64,000 nt of DNA from assembly GCA_023227825.1 (NCBI GenBank), contig JALOCJ010000002.1:186001-250000 (forward strand). Reading direction: 5' to 3'. Source of the DNA: Candidatus Cloacimonas sp. (GTDB taxonomy: Bacteria; Cloacimonadota; Cloacimonadia; Cloacimonadales; Cloacimonadaceae). A model generated the notes under the pieces. The model was not told where the DNA came from, made no database searches, and saw only the letters and a program-made list of their open reading frames with translations. Each line of letters begins with the position of its first letter. The stretch's first letter is position 1. Made by a program: the position numbers and the translations under genes. Of the stretch, positions 53,795 through 63,334 are shown one piece after another.

Positions 53795-53830
53795 AAAAAA
53801 AACTCCCAACAGCCGCAATGCCGTTGGGAG
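53795..53830 (-). terminator. Terminator of the Omp28-like gene
   Basis: CTCCCAAC (53803-53810) pairs with GTTGGGAG (53823-53830); on the minus strand a run of T (A run at 53795-53802) follows the stem. Confidence 0.9.
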
Positions 53831-53868
53831 TGCATTCTAAACAATGAATCAGGAAATTGTGTTAGCTG

Positions 53869-55760
53869 CTATTTTAGCAGGATCAATTTTCCCGTTTCGC
53901 TGGAGCTATCGCAAATCGTGCGGTAGAAATAAATCCCGTTTCTGACGGGCTTGGCATTTTCATCTAAAGCAATCCAGCTGATTTGAGCTAAACCATTTTG
54001 GTCGGTTTTGGTTGCTAAACGCTTTATCAATTGACCTTTCAAGTTATAGATTTCAATAGTTACAGGGCGATTGGCTTTGCCGGAAATTTGGAAATTAGTT
54101 GTTGTTTTGAAAGGATTAGGGTAAACACTAACGCTTTTCAGAGCTGGAGCAATCTCATCACTAGTGGGCACATTTATGCTAATCGTAACCGCATTGGAAG
54201 GGCTGGAAAAAACCAGAGGATATGTAAAAATGGAACATACCCAATAAGTATGCGTGCCATCAGGAACATTTAAATCAACATACGAAAGTGAATCGGGATT
54301 CATTAAGTTATATAGAACTGCTTCATCACGGTAAATTTTATATCCGCTAAAGACCTTTCCCTGATAATGAATTGGTTTTTCCCAATGCAGGGTAACAGTA
54401 TTAGGAGGAGTTAAAGTTCCCGTAAGATTCTGCGGTGCAGGCAAATCTTCAATAGGAATAGTAGGAGAACTTAAAACAGGAGTTCCTGCTAAACCGTATT
54501 GGTCAACAGGAGTTACTTGACAGGCAATGGGATAATCCATATCTTCCGGTTGAAGAATATAGGTCTGTTGAACGGCATTTGGGATTACTAACGGTTGATC
54601 ATTGAACATTCTCATCCACTGGAACTGGCTGTTGCCTTCTAAATTGCCATCCGGATCAGAAAAATCATAAAGAACTGACAGCCCTTGATAGATAACCGGG
54701 GTCCTGCTATTATCAAATTGCTGGCAACAGGAGGGGCATTATTAAATCCGGTTCCGGTAAGGGGAATTTGCACTACATTGTAACCACTTAGATTGCTGTT
54801 CAAAGTTAAGGTTCCTGTATATTGAACCGCAGCAGCAGGAATAAAATGGACATTTATAGTGCAGCTTTGATAGGGTTCAATGCTGAAATTGGTTTGTTCA
54901 GGAACAAAAACAGGATGGGAGGAAGAAATTGTGCCGGTTACAGTAAAATTAAAAAAGTTATTCACCATAAAAGATAAACTGCTGCTGTCTCCAATATAGG
55001 TATCGGGAAAATTGAGTTCAGTTACTGAAACAGGATTAAGTCCCACAAGACCAGGCAGGGGATATTTAACTCCTTGAAGGATTTCTTTAGTAGCATTATT
55101 CTGCAGGAAAAGAACTACTTCACAAGTGTTGATATTCCAGGTAGAATTAATAATTCCAGTAAGATTATAGGTCTGCTCTTCTCCAGTGGCAAGAGAAACA
55201 GCAGTTCCGTTTTGATTGGGTAACATCAAGCGGTTTACAAAATTAAGATGCGTCTGACCCTGCCAGGAATACTGAATATGGGATTCTGTAACAACGCAAT
55301 GTAAAAGGACATTAGTATTGGTGTCAGCTTCCGGTTTGGCAACTGTAGCAACAATGTTTAAATTAGTTCCATCCAGAGAACCGGTCGCAGAAATAGTATA
55401 TTTGGAAGGAACAGCAATACGCGATGTAACTCTGGGAAGGTAATTAGAATACATTGATTGGGTATGGCTACCACCTACCACAGCATTTAATCCGTCAAAA
55501 TAAGCAGTAGGAACGCCGCTTGGATTGTAATAACTATTTCGGGCATTAGAATAGACATTGGCAAAACTATCACCCGTATGATTTTCAACAATAGCAACCG
55601 GCTGACCATTGGCAATTAAATCATCGGCACCCATAGCGGCTCCTGGACAATAAGTACACCAGGTTCCGGTAGAAATTTCTACAACTACCAAATTTCGGGG
55701 AACTGCAAAAATAAATAGCAGAACACCAGTAAAAACGAGGGTTAAGAGAATTTTTTTCAT
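53869..55760 (-). pseudogene. Omp28-like secreted protein with T9SS-like tail, split by a frameshift
   Basis: Frame one (55760 to 54639) has a signal peptide (MKKILLTLVFTGVLLFIFAV), a thioredoxin-like Omp28-type domain with the C-x-x-C motif TGTWCTYCPG, and a HYDIN/ASH-like beta domain (LNFPDTYIGDSSSLSFMV). It goes wrong after NLIIAG. The other frame gives the expected continuation, VIYQGLSVLYDFSDPDGN, then a fibronectin III-like domain and an FlgD-Ig sorting domain (VYPNPFKTTTNFQI, IEIYNLKGQLIKRL, NGIYFYR). One missing base near 54696-54704 restores one frame of about 630 codons. Either decay or a sequence error. AAGGAG lies before ATG 55760. The terminator at 53795-53830 is at the true 3' end, supporting a single gene. 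Confidence 0.85.
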
Positions 55761-55797
55761 TATTACTCCTTATGTTTAGTTAGTGGAAAAACATTAT

Positions 55798-56949
55798 TTA
55801 TCCTCTCCAGGGGAGTAGATATGCCTTAATTTCTTCATTGTAATAGCGGTCTGTCATAGTCGCTATAAAATCCCGCACTTGTTCTGCTGGCGAGAAATTC
55901 TCCAGGTATTCGGGGAATTTGTGGTCTAGGAAATGTTTGAATATTTTGGATTCCCGATTATTTTCCTGGATATCATTTAAGTAAATATCAAAAAGGATAG
56001 GCATAGTGCGGTAAATAATGGAATTTGATTTTTTCACATTTTCATCGGTGTAAATTCTTTTGTAATTGAATTTCTTCAAAGCCAAAAGATGCTCACTAGT
56101 CTCTTTATCAAAAGCAATGAAATCCTGATCATAGCTATTTACAATCACGCTTTTAATGAGGGTTTCAATCATCTGACTATTAGTATTACCCAAATAGGCA
56201 ACCTGCTCTGCGGGAAGTTCATCGCGCCGAAGAATATTAAAACGAATGGCATCTTCTATATCCTGTCCAATATAGGCAATAGTATCAGTAATACGAACTA
56301 CACACCCTTCCAGAGTGGCAGGCATAAATTGAATGTTCTGTCCGGCTTTTTTAGCTAAAATATAATTCTGAATATCCTCCTCAGTTTTATTGGTTTGGGG
56401 AATTAGCTGCGTGTTGTGCACTTCTCCATCATGAGAAATTATGCCGTCTCGCACCTGGAAAGTTAAATTCAGTCCTTTTCCTTTACGGGAAATATGATCT
56501 ACAATATGCAAACTTTCAATGTTGTGGTGAAATTTCCCTATAGCATATTTTTCACAACATTGGGAAAGTGCATTTTCACCATCGTGACCAAAAGGACAAT
56601 GTCCCAAATCATGCCCTAAAGCAATTGCCTCAATCAGTTCGGTATTTAATTTCAGATATTTTCCAATAGTGCGCGAGATTTGAGAAACATAGGCAATATG
56701 TAGATTGCGATTGGTCATTTCTTCATCAATCATATTGGTGAAAGAAAAGACCTGGGTTTTTCCATGATAACGACGGTAAGCGCCACTGTAAAGAATTCTA
56801 TCTCTATCCACAGCAAATTGGGAACGCATAATATCCGGCTCTTCTTTTTTACTGCGCCAGGCATTTGTATTATGAAATGCGCGCATACCCAAAGTGCTTT
56901 CAGAGGAAGCTCTGATTTCATTGAAGATTTCTGTCAGTTTAAGGTTCAT
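55798..56949 (-). CDS. dgt: Deoxynucleoside triphosphate triphosphohydrolase (Dgt family)
   Basis: A 383-residue HD-domain protein. RMRSQFAVDRDRILYSGAYR-like start, YRRYHGKTQVF, then NLHIAYVSQISRTIG, ALGHDLGHCPFGHDGE with the HD metal pair and family GH-PFGH motif, and HNIESLHIVDHISRKGKGLN. It splits dNTPs into deoxynucleosides and triphosphate, controlling nucleotide pools; the substrate preference (dGTP or others) cannot be read here. Length matches the shorter dgt type 2 forms. AAGGGAGAAAATA lies before the ATG at 56949. It stands upstream of the Omp28-like gene, 37 bp apart on the same strand; a functional link is not evident. Confidence 0.92.
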   Translation of the reverse strand: MNLKLTEIFNEIRASSESTLGMRAFHNTNAWRSKKEEPDIMRSQFAVDRDRILYSGAYRRYHGKTQVFSFTNMIDEEMTNRNLHIAYVSQISRTIGKYLKLNTELIEAIALGHDLGHCPFGHDGENALSQCCEKYAIGKFHHNIESLHIVDHISRKGKGLNLTFQVRDGIISHDGEVHNTQLIPQTNKTEEDIQNYILAKKAGQNIQFMPATLEGCVVRITDTIAYIGQDIEDAIRFNILRRDELPAEQVAYLGNTNSQMIETLIKSVIVNSYDQDFIAFDKETSEHLLALKKFNYKRIYTDENVKKSNSIIYRTMPILFDIYLNDIQENNRESKIFKHFLDHKFPEYLENFSPAEQVRDFIATMTDRYYNEEIKAYLLPWRG

Positions 56950-57258
56950 TATTTTCTCCCTTAAATCCCATAAAGATATAATATTGCAAAAAGGATTGTT
57001 GTCAAGAATTACTTAGGATCTTTATCAGTAACAGGTATAATCTTCATCTTAACCTCTCACAGATTGCACATACAACACAAATTTATAATTCTCTAGTGAA
57101 ATCTTTTTTTCTGCTGTGTGGACTAATGACTTTTCCAGAAGGTTGATTCCCTCATCAACCACCTGCTAATATATTTTTATATGTTATCACGATTAGCGCT
57201 AAAAAAGGTTGGTTGTAAAATAGAACGAGGGGAATATCAATCTTCCTGAAAAAAAATA
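56950..57258. other. Spacer, repeat words only
   Basis: No gene. It has a CTCACAGATTGCACA word at 57054-57068 of the CACAGATT family, and a small GGTTGATTCCCTCATCAACC hairpin near 57138 that resembles the GTTGAC hairpin family. Confidence 0.6.
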
Positions 57259-57286
57259 TTGACAAAATGATTTAATTGGATATTAT
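57259..57286 (+). promoter_or_regulatory. Sigma-70-like promoter before the small unknown gene
   Basis: TTGACA (57259-57264), 16 bases, then TATTAT (57281-57286), 33 bp before the ATG at 57320. Confidence 0.6.
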
Positions 57287-57319
57287 GCATTCTAAGAGAT
57301 TCATTGGAAGGTGGAAGAA

Positions 57320-57574
57320 ATGCTTTATATATTACCCGATGGCAAAAAAATTGACTTAGCGAGGGTAGAAAGTATATCTAAAATTAGAGAATATGGGCAA
57401 ACAGGTAAAATAATTGAAGAGCAATTTATCGGCTTTTCTATACATCTGAAGAATAATGAAATAATTGAGGTTAAAGATAAATATCATTACAGTGATTGGG
57501 CTGAAGTTAAAATCCGCTTGAACAAATTACGAGATGATATTATAGCTCATTGGGAGAAAGTGCAAAAGAAATAA
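57320..57574 (+). CDS. Small unknown protein
   Basis: An 84-residue soluble protein beginning MLYILPDGKKIDLARVESIS. It looks like a small beta-domain: DGKKI, QFIGFSIHLKNNEIIEVKDK, then a C-terminal helix KIRLNKLRDDIIAHWEKVQKK. This resembles the layout of small PH-like or YcxB-like cytosolic domains, but I cannot name a family. GTG 57311 would start nine bases earlier; AGGTGG six bases before ATG 57320 decides the later one. It has its own near-consensus promoter and lies in front of an EF-G gene after a repeat-filled 282 bp. Confidence 0.65.
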   Translation: MLYILPDGKKIDLARVESISKIREYGQTGKIIEEQFIGFSIHLKNNEIIEVKDKYHYSDWAEVKIRLNKLRDDIIAHWEKVQKK

Positions 57575-57856
57575 CCAGGTTTTTTTGTTTTATAATGATG
57601 GTAATTTCTTTTCTTTGCCACCGAGGATACGGTTCTTTAAAATAACAATTTTTTTGCCTTTCCCGCAACGGAATTTTGCTACCCGCTACTTTAATCCTCT
57701 CGACCTCTTGACCTCTCGACCTCTCGACCCCTTGACCTCTCGACCCCTTGACCTCTCGACCCCTTGACCTCTCGACTCCTTGACCTCTTGGACTTTTTCA
57801 TAGACAAACAAGCTAACTTTGATTTTTTGGTTCATAAAATAAAAAAGGATTTATAT
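57575..57856. repeat. Spacer with 8-bp tandem array, inverted relative to 1075-1165
   Basis: About 57696-57791 holds twelve 8-bp units of the forms CCTCTCGA, CCCCTTGA and CCTCTTGA, reverse complements of GAGGTC(G/A)A. The EF-G frame is open back to 57764 through part of this array; the extra N-terminus is not used. Confidence 0.88.
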
Positions 57857-59968
57857 ATGGATACCGATGCGGATAGACAGCTTACTAAAATACGCAATAT
57901 AGGTATAATGGCTCATATTGATGCTGGAAAAACTACAACTACTGAACGGATATTGTTTTATACAGGTTATCTGCATAAAATGGGGGAAGTGCATAATGGA
58001 AATACATTTACGGATTGGATGGAACAGGAAAGGGAAAGAGGGATTACTATTACTTCTGCTACTGTAACTTGTTATTGGAATGCCCGTCAAATAAATATCA
58101 TTGATACACCGGGTCATGTTGATTTTACGGCAGAAGTAGAACGTTCCTTACGGGTTTTGGATGGAGCAATAGGTATATTTTGTGCAGTTGGAGGTGTGGA
58201 ACCACAATCAGAAACTGTTTGGAATCAGGCAAATCGTTATCATATTCCCCGTTTGGCATATATCAACAAAATGGATCGAATTGGAGCCGATTACTTTCAT
58301 TGTATTCAAATGATTAGAGAACGGCTTACTCCCAATGCTTATCCAGTAAATATACCTATGGGCAGGGAAGATAGCTTTGAGGGTGTAATTGATTTGATCA
58401 CGATGCAGGCATTTTATTTTGATCCTTTAACCTTTGGCTACGAAGTGAAACACACTCCCATTCCGGAAAAATATCTGGAGAGCGCAAAAAGTATGAGAGA
58501 AGAGCTTTTGGAAAAGGTATGTGAATTTAGTGATGAATTACTGATGCTATTTATAGAGGGAGAAGAGATTCCTGTAAGTATCTTAAAAGAGGCAATTCGG
58601 AAAGGGACAATCAGCTGTCAATTGGTACCCGTTTATTGTGGTAGTTCTTTAAAAAATAAAGGGATTCAGCTTCTTTTGGATGGAATTTGCGATTTTCTAC
58701 CTTCACCCCTGGACATTGGTGACACACAAGGTTTTGAACCTATAACACATAATCCAGTGAATATTAGTCCTGATCCTAAAGGACCTCTGGTAGCTTTAGC
58801 TTTCAAAGTGCAAATAGATAAATATATTGGACGCCTTGTTTATATAAGGGTTTATTCCGGAACTTTGAAAAAAGGGGGTTCTTTTGTAAATCAGACAAAC
58901 GGGAAGAAAGAAAGGGTTTCACGAATTTTGCAAATGATGAGCAACCGTAAAAACGATTTGGATAAAATCTATGCAGGTGATATTGGAGCTATTGTAGGTT
59001 CCAGATTTCTAATAACGGGAGATACGATTACGGATGGTGATTTGGAAGTATTGCTTTCCAAAATGCATTTTCCCGATACCGTAATATCTATGGCTATTGA
59101 ACCAAAAACCAAAGCGGATCAGGAAAATTTGGATATTGCCTTAATGCGTCTGGAAGAAGAAGACCCTACTTTCCGAGTGCATATTGATAAAGATACAGGG
59201 CAGACATTGATTTCAGGAATGGGTGAATTGCATTTGGAAGTTATTGTAGATCGCTTGCGTCGGGAATTTGGAGTAGCAGTAAATCAAGGTAATCCTCAGG
59301 TTTCATATAAAGAAACCATCACTAAAGAAGTTTTAGCAGAAGAAGTTTTCCAGCGTGAACTAAATGGCAAGGGAAATTATGCTTATGTAAAATTCCGTTT
59401 AAGCCCAATTGCGTTAAAAGACCTTCCGGATGATGCCAAAAACATCTTTCTAAATAAAATAACGGCAGAAAAAATCCCGACAGAATTTTGGAAACCCATT
59501 GAAGAAGCGGTCTTCAATGCTTTGAATGATGGTCCTCTGATCAATGGTAATGTAGAACGAGTTCGTATAGAACTTATTGATGGAGATTATAACCCTGTAG
59601 ATTCCAATGAACTTGCCTATCGCATTGCAACTGGAATAGCTATCAGTAAAGGGCTTAGAGATGCTTCTCCGGTAATTATGGAACCTATTATGTTACTTTC
59701 AGTGATTGCTCCAGATGAATTTGTAGGTGATATTATTAATGACATCAATGCCAAACGGGGGAAAATAGAAATTATGCGCAGAGATAATGAATTTAAACAG
59801 GAAATTGTAGCGGAAGTGCCTCTTTCCGAACTGTTTGGTTATGCTACAAGGATTCGTTCTTTAAGTCAAGGCAGAGCTATATACACTTTGGAATTCAAGA
59901 AATATGAAATCTGCCCGGTACAGATTCAAAATGCCATTCTGAAAAGAATTCGCGGTTATGTGGAATAA
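57857..59968 (+). CDS. Elongation factor G (translocation GTPase)
   Basis: A 703-residue EF-G. GTPase motifs: AHIDAGKTTTTERIL, RGITITSATVTC, DTPGHVDFTAEVER, YINKMDRIG. Domains II-V follow, with MGELHLEVIVDRLRREFGV, GNPQVSYKETIT and C-terminal PVIMEPIMLLSVIAPDEFVG. It moves tRNA and mRNA along the ribosome or, as a second copy, may act in ribosome recycling. It is outside the usual str operon (rpsL, rpsG, tuf are not adjacent) and its sequence is rather diverged, so it may be an EF-G2-type paralogue; for this reason no symbol is given. The start ATG 57857 follows AAAAGGATTTATAT; the frame extends 31 codons upstream into a simple repeat. Confidence 0.93.
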   Translation: MDTDADRQLTKIRNIGIMAHIDAGKTTTTERILFYTGYLHKMGEVHNGNTFTDWMEQERERGITITSATVTCYWNARQINIIDTPGHVDFTAEVERSLRVLDGAIGIFCAVGGVEPQSETVWNQANRYHIPRLAYINKMDRIGADYFHCIQMIRERLTPNAYPVNIPMGREDSFEGVIDLITMQAFYFDPLTFGYEVKHTPIPEKYLESAKSMREELLEKVCEFSDELLMLFIEGEEIPVSILKEAIRKGTISCQLVPVYCGSSLKNKGIQLLLDGICDFLPSPLDIGDTQGFEPITHNPVNISPDPKGPLVALAFKVQIDKYIGRLVYIRVYSGTLKKGGSFVNQTNGKKERVSRILQMMSNRKNDLDKIYAGDIGAIVGSRFLITGDTITDGDLEVLLSKMHFPDTVISMAIEPKTKADQENLDIALMRLEEEDPTFRVHIDKDTGQTLISGMGELHLEVIVDRLRREFGVAVNQGNPQVSYKETITKEVLAEEVFQRELNGKGNYAYVKFRLSPIALKDLPDDAKNIFLNKITAEKIPTEFWKPIEEAVFNALNDGPLINGNVERVRIELIDGDYNPVDSNELAYRIATGIAISKGLRDASPVIMEPIMLLSVIAPDEFVGDIINDINAKRGKIEIMRRDNEFKQEIVAEVPLSELFGYATRIRSLSQGRAIYTLEFKKYEICPVQIQNAILKRIRGYVE

Positions 59969-59971
59969 TAC

Positions 59972-59999
59972 TTGACAAACATAAGGAATTTCAGATAAT
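59972..59999 (+). promoter_or_regulatory. Sigma-70-like promoter of the STAS/response-regulator unit
   Basis: TTGACA (59972-59977), 16 bases, GATAAT (59994-59999), just after the EF-G stop and 23 bp before the ATG of the STAS gene. Confidence 0.6.
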
Positions 60000-60022
60000 A
60001 GAAAAAAGAGGAGGTTATAAAT

Positions 60023-60331
60023 ATGAACATTGAACTTGTCCTTAATGGCAAAGTCGCTAAGATGAGGATTGAGGGAATCTTAAATAGCGAAAATGCCTAT
60101 TTGCTTCAGGAAAAATTAACTGAAGTTCTTAATTCTGAAGCCACTCTTCTGGAACTTGATTTGCTGGATTGCCGAAATATAAGTTCTACAGGAATTGGTA
60201 AAATTTTGTTGTTTTACAAGGATTTTATTACAAAAGGGGGAGAAATTGAAGTGGTTAGAAGTTCCAATAGCGTATATGAGTTATTTTCTATGCTAAAGCT
60301 AAACCAATTATTTACTGTTAACCTGGGCTGA
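60023..60331 (+). CDS. STAS-domain anti-anti-sigma factor-like protein
   Basis: A 102-residue single STAS domain: MNIELVLNGKVAKMRIEGIL, LLELDLLDCRNISSTGIGKI, and GGEIEVVRSS. The SSTG segment holds the conserved Ser that anti-sigma kinases phosphorylate in SpoIIAA/RsbV proteins. AGAGGAGGTTATAAAT is a strong ribosome-binding site. It is followed after one base by a response regulator with an RsbW-like ATPase domain. This pairing points to partner-switching control: the ATPase domain phosphorylates or binds this protein. Which sigma factor or effector is controlled cannot be read. Confidence 0.9.
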   Translation: MNIELVLNGKVAKMRIEGILNSENAYLLQEKLTEVLNSEATLLELDLLDCRNISSTGIGKILLFYKDFITKGGEIEVVRSSNSVYELFSMLKLNQLFTVNLG

Positions 60332-60332
60332 A

Positions 60333-61244
60333 ATGAGACATCGCATTCTGGTAGTGGACGATAGTAGTTCCTTAGTTTTAAGTTTAGCAGAACTATTGAA
60401 ATATAATGGTTTTGAGGTAGAAACAGCGCTTAGTGGAACCGAAGCATTGCATAAAATTGAAACTGAGGATTATGACCTAGTTATTTGTGATATTGAAATG
60501 CCGGGAATGAGTGGTTTGGAATTTCTTTCTCATGTGCGCAAGGATTATGAAAAAGAAATAGATGTTATTTTGATGACAGGTTACGAGGATAAGGAATATT
60601 TCATTGAAGCAATTAGAAATGGCGCTGCGGATTTTATTCGTAAGCCCATAGACAGTAAACAAATGATGCGTTCAATTCAGACCATTCTGAATCGTAAGAA
60701 AAGAAGGAACGATTTTAGCGAATTTTATAACAACCTGGAAAAAGCTGAGTTTCATTTTGAACTTGATCCGCGCAATTTTTCCAAATTTGCTGTCTCGGAA
60801 GTATTTCACAAATTTCTCCGACAGAATTTTGACCTCACTCATAATGCTTTAAACGAAATTTTAATTTGTGTAGATGAGATGGTTTACAATGCTTATATAC
60901 ACGGAACTCTGGGCTTAAATGTCCAGGAACGGGTTATGGATCATAATGCACTTCAGAAAATAATTAATGAACGCCTGCAACAACCAGAAATTGCCTCTAA
61001 AAGAATTTGCTTCCATTTTTCTATATGTCACAAGACACAAACTATAAAAATAACGGTTGAAGATGACGGACCCGGTTTTGATTATGAGACCTGGATAAAA
61101 AAGGTTACTAATGAGCATAAATTGAATCTGGAAGAAAATGGCAGAGGAATTGCGATGCTTTATCATCTTTCCGACAAACTGGAGTTTGAGAAAGAAGGCA
61201 GAACTGTTACTATCAGTAAAAAACTGCCTGTAAACAAAAAATAA
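60333..61244 (+). CDS. Response regulator fused to RsbW/HATPase_c_2-type kinase domain
   Basis: A 303-residue protein. Residues 1-120 are a receiver domain: D9/D10, phospho-acceptor D53 (DLVICDIEMPGMSG), LMTGYED, and K106-like FIRKPID. A linker follows, then a GHKL ATPase domain of the anti-sigma type: the N box NEILICVDEMVYNAYIHG, EDDGPGFDYETW, and NGRGIAMLYHLSD. The receiver presumably gates the kinase, so an external two-component signal feeds into the STAS protein encoded just before it. There is a charged insert (around residues 195-225) within the ATPase domain. It starts one base after the STAS stop and ends directly at the prmC ATG, so all three are likely one transcript. Confidence 0.9.
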   Translation: MRHRILVVDDSSSLVLSLAELLKYNGFEVETALSGTEALHKIETEDYDLVICDIEMPGMSGLEFLSHVRKDYEKEIDVILMTGYEDKEYFIEAIRNGAADFIRKPIDSKQMMRSIQTILNRKKRRNDFSEFYNNLEKAEFHFELDPRNFSKFAVSEVFHKFLRQNFDLTHNALNEILICVDEMVYNAYIHGTLGLNVQERVMDHNALQKIINERLQQPEIASKRICFHFSICHKTQTIKITVEDDGPGFDYETWIKKVTNEHKLNLEENGRGIAMLYHLSDKLEFEKEGRTVTISKKLPVNKK

Positions 61245-62066
61245 ATGATTTTACAGGAGTTACTTGATCAGGTAAAAGATATTGCAGTAGCGAAAAATAT
61301 TCCCGAGTCCGATTTCTGGTTTTTGCTATCATATTATTTGCATCTTAGTAGGAGTGAGATTATTTTATCCCGGAAAAGGATTTTAAGTGACCGGGAAACT
61401 GAAGTAATATTTAATGCCTTCAGTCATTTGGAAAATGGGGAGCCACCTCAATATATAACCGGAACAGCATATTTTTACGGTTTGGAACTAAAGGTTAATC
61501 CTGCAGTTTTAATTCCTCGTCCGGAAACGGAACGCCTTGTAGAATTGACACTTGGAAGATTAAAAGGGACAGAAAGAATTTTGGATATTGGAACAGGTAG
61601 CGGTGCTATTGCTATTGCCTTAAAACATAATTTACCTGCTCTAAATGTTTCTGCTACGGAAATAAGTTCTTCAGCTTTGGAAATAGCTGAAATGAATGCC
61701 GAAAGGTATCAGGCAGAAATTCATTTTTATCTGTCTGATTGCTTTCCGTCCATTAAACAGAGTTATGATGTTCTTATTTCCAATCCTCCTTATATCAGTA
61801 AAGCGGAATTTGTTACTCTGGATGGGAGAGTTAAAGATAAAGAACCTATAATTGCTTTAGCTGGTGGAGAAGATGGACTTGATTTTTACCGCAAGTTGCT
61901 CTCTCAAAGTTCAGATTACCTTTCTGAAAACGGGTTTCTGGCTTTAGAGCATAGCGATACACAAAGAGAGGCAATTATCAATATTGGCAAAAAAGAGGGC
62001 TGGACAAAAATTGAATCCTTGAAGGATTTGTCTGATATAGATAGATACCTGTTTTTTAAGAGATAA
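61245..62066 (+). CDS. prmC: Peptide chain release factor N5-glutamine methyltransferase
   Basis: A 273-residue methyltransferase. The N-terminal helical domain is followed by the PrmC signature QYITGTAYFYGLELKVNPAV and LIPRPETERLVE, the SAM-binding ILDIGTGSGAIAIALK, and the catalytic SNPPYISKAEF. It methylates the GGQ glutamine of release factors RF1 and RF2. Length is normal (about 275). The ATG follows the stop codon of the preceding gene with no gap, and its ribosome-binding site is weak, so translation is probably coupled. It is followed by murA after 14 bp. Confidence 0.95.
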   Translation: MILQELLDQVKDIAVAKNIPESDFWFLLSYYLHLSRSEIILSRKRILSDRETEVIFNAFSHLENGEPPQYITGTAYFYGLELKVNPAVLIPRPETERLVELTLGRLKGTERILDIGTGSGAIAIALKHNLPALNVSATEISSSALEIAEMNAERYQAEIHFYLSDCFPSIKQSYDVLISNPPYISKAEFVTLDGRVKDKEPIIALAGGEDGLDFYRKLLSQSSDYLSENGFLALEHSDTQREAIINIGKKEGWTKIESLKDLSDIDRYLFFKR

Positions 62067-62080
62067 AAAAGGACTAAAAA

Positions 62081-63334
62081 ATGGAACGATTTATTATTGA
62101 TGGAAACCGCGATCTGAATGGAACAATATATGTTAGCGGAGCCAAGAATGCTGTTTTACCTGCTATGTCTGCATGCCTTTTAACTAAAGGAAAATCGGTT
62201 TTACACAATGTTCCGGATTTGATAGACATCAAGACGATGTCTCATTTATTAAGAATAATCGGAGCCAGAGTTGATTATGAAAATGGCAGTATGAGTATTG
62301 ATTCCCGGGATGTTTGTTTTTCAGAAGCACCCTATGAATTAGTTAACAAAATGCGTGCTTCTATTTATGTTTTAGGCCCCCTTTTAGCTCGTTTGAAAAA
62401 AGCCAGGGTATCTTTTCCTGGTGGCTGTGCAATAGGAACCAGACCTATTGACTTACATTTACAGGCAATGGAGACCCTGGGAGCTGAAATATCCGTTGAC
62501 TATGGCTATATCAATGCCAAAGTAAAAGAATTGAAAGGTGCCGATATCTATTTTACCAAATCCAGCGTAGGTGCCACAATTAATACTCTGATGGCAGCTG
62601 TTTTGGCTAAAGGGAAAACAAGAATATTTAATGCCGCAATGGAACCGGAAGTGGATTCTACTATTAACTTGTTAAATAAAATGGGGGCAAAAATAAACGG
62701 CAGGGGGACCACCACTCTGGAAATTGAAGGTGTGGAAGAACTTATTCCGATAGAAATGAATATGATCCCCGATAGAATTGAAGCAGGAACTTTTCTTATT
62801 GCCGGAGCTCTTAGTAAAAACCCTGTTACAGTTGATAATTGTGAACCGGCACATTTAAATGCAGTTCTGGAGAAATTACGGGAATGCGGTTGTGAACTGG
62901 AAATTGAAGATAAAGCTATAACCGTTATTCCGCCTTTTTCCCTAAAGCCGATAAATTTAATCACCCTTCCTTATCCAGGTTTTCCAACGGATTTGCAAGC
63001 TCAATTTACAGTTCTAATGTCCCTGGCAGAAGGGGTTAGCTTTATTGAAGATACAATTTTTCCGGAACGCTATATGCACATTGCAGAACTGGATCGTCTG
63101 GGGGCAAATATTAAAATTGAAAGAAATATAGCTGCTGTTAAAGGTGTTAAAGAACTTAATGGAGCAGAAGTTATGGCTACAGACCTAAGAGCAAGTGCGG
63201 CTCTTGTTTTAGCAGGTATGGTAGCTAAAGGAACAACAATTGTTTCCAGAATTTACCATATAGACCGTGGTTATGAACATATAGAAACCAAACTGAATTC
63301 TATCGGAGCAAAAATTACCCGTGTAGAAGCATAA
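62081..63334 (+). CDS. murA: UDP-N-acetylglucosamine 1-carboxyvinyltransferase
   Basis: A 417-residue MurA, the first committed enzyme of peptidoglycan synthesis: it transfers enolpyruvate from PEP to UDP-GlcNAc. The N-terminal SGAKNAVLPA has the conserved Lys22; FPGGCAIGTRPIDLHLQ contains the catalytic Cys (fosfomycin target); FPTDLQAQFTVLMSLAEG and the C-terminal DLRASAALVLAGMVAKG match the family. Length is the usual 417-419. A start at 62081 after AAAAAGGACTAAAAA is well supported. The Cys, not Asp, at the active site suggests fosfomycin sensitivity, by family knowledge. Confidence 0.97.
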   Translation: MERFIIDGNRDLNGTIYVSGAKNAVLPAMSACLLTKGKSVLHNVPDLIDIKTMSHLLRIIGARVDYENGSMSIDSRDVCFSEAPYELVNKMRASIYVLGPLLARLKKARVSFPGGCAIGTRPIDLHLQAMETLGAEISVDYGYINAKVKELKGADIYFTKSSVGATINTLMAAVLAKGKTRIFNAAMEPEVDSTINLLNKMGAKINGRGTTTLEIEGVEELIPIEMNMIPDRIEAGTFLIAGALSKNPVTVDNCEPAHLNAVLEKLRECGCELEIEDKAITVIPPFSLKPINLITLPYPGFPTDLQAQFTVLMSLAEGVSFIEDTIFPERYMHIAELDRLGANIKIERNIAAVKGVKELNGAEVMATDLRASAALVLAGMVAKGTTIVSRIYHIDRGYEHIETKLNSIGAKITRVEA

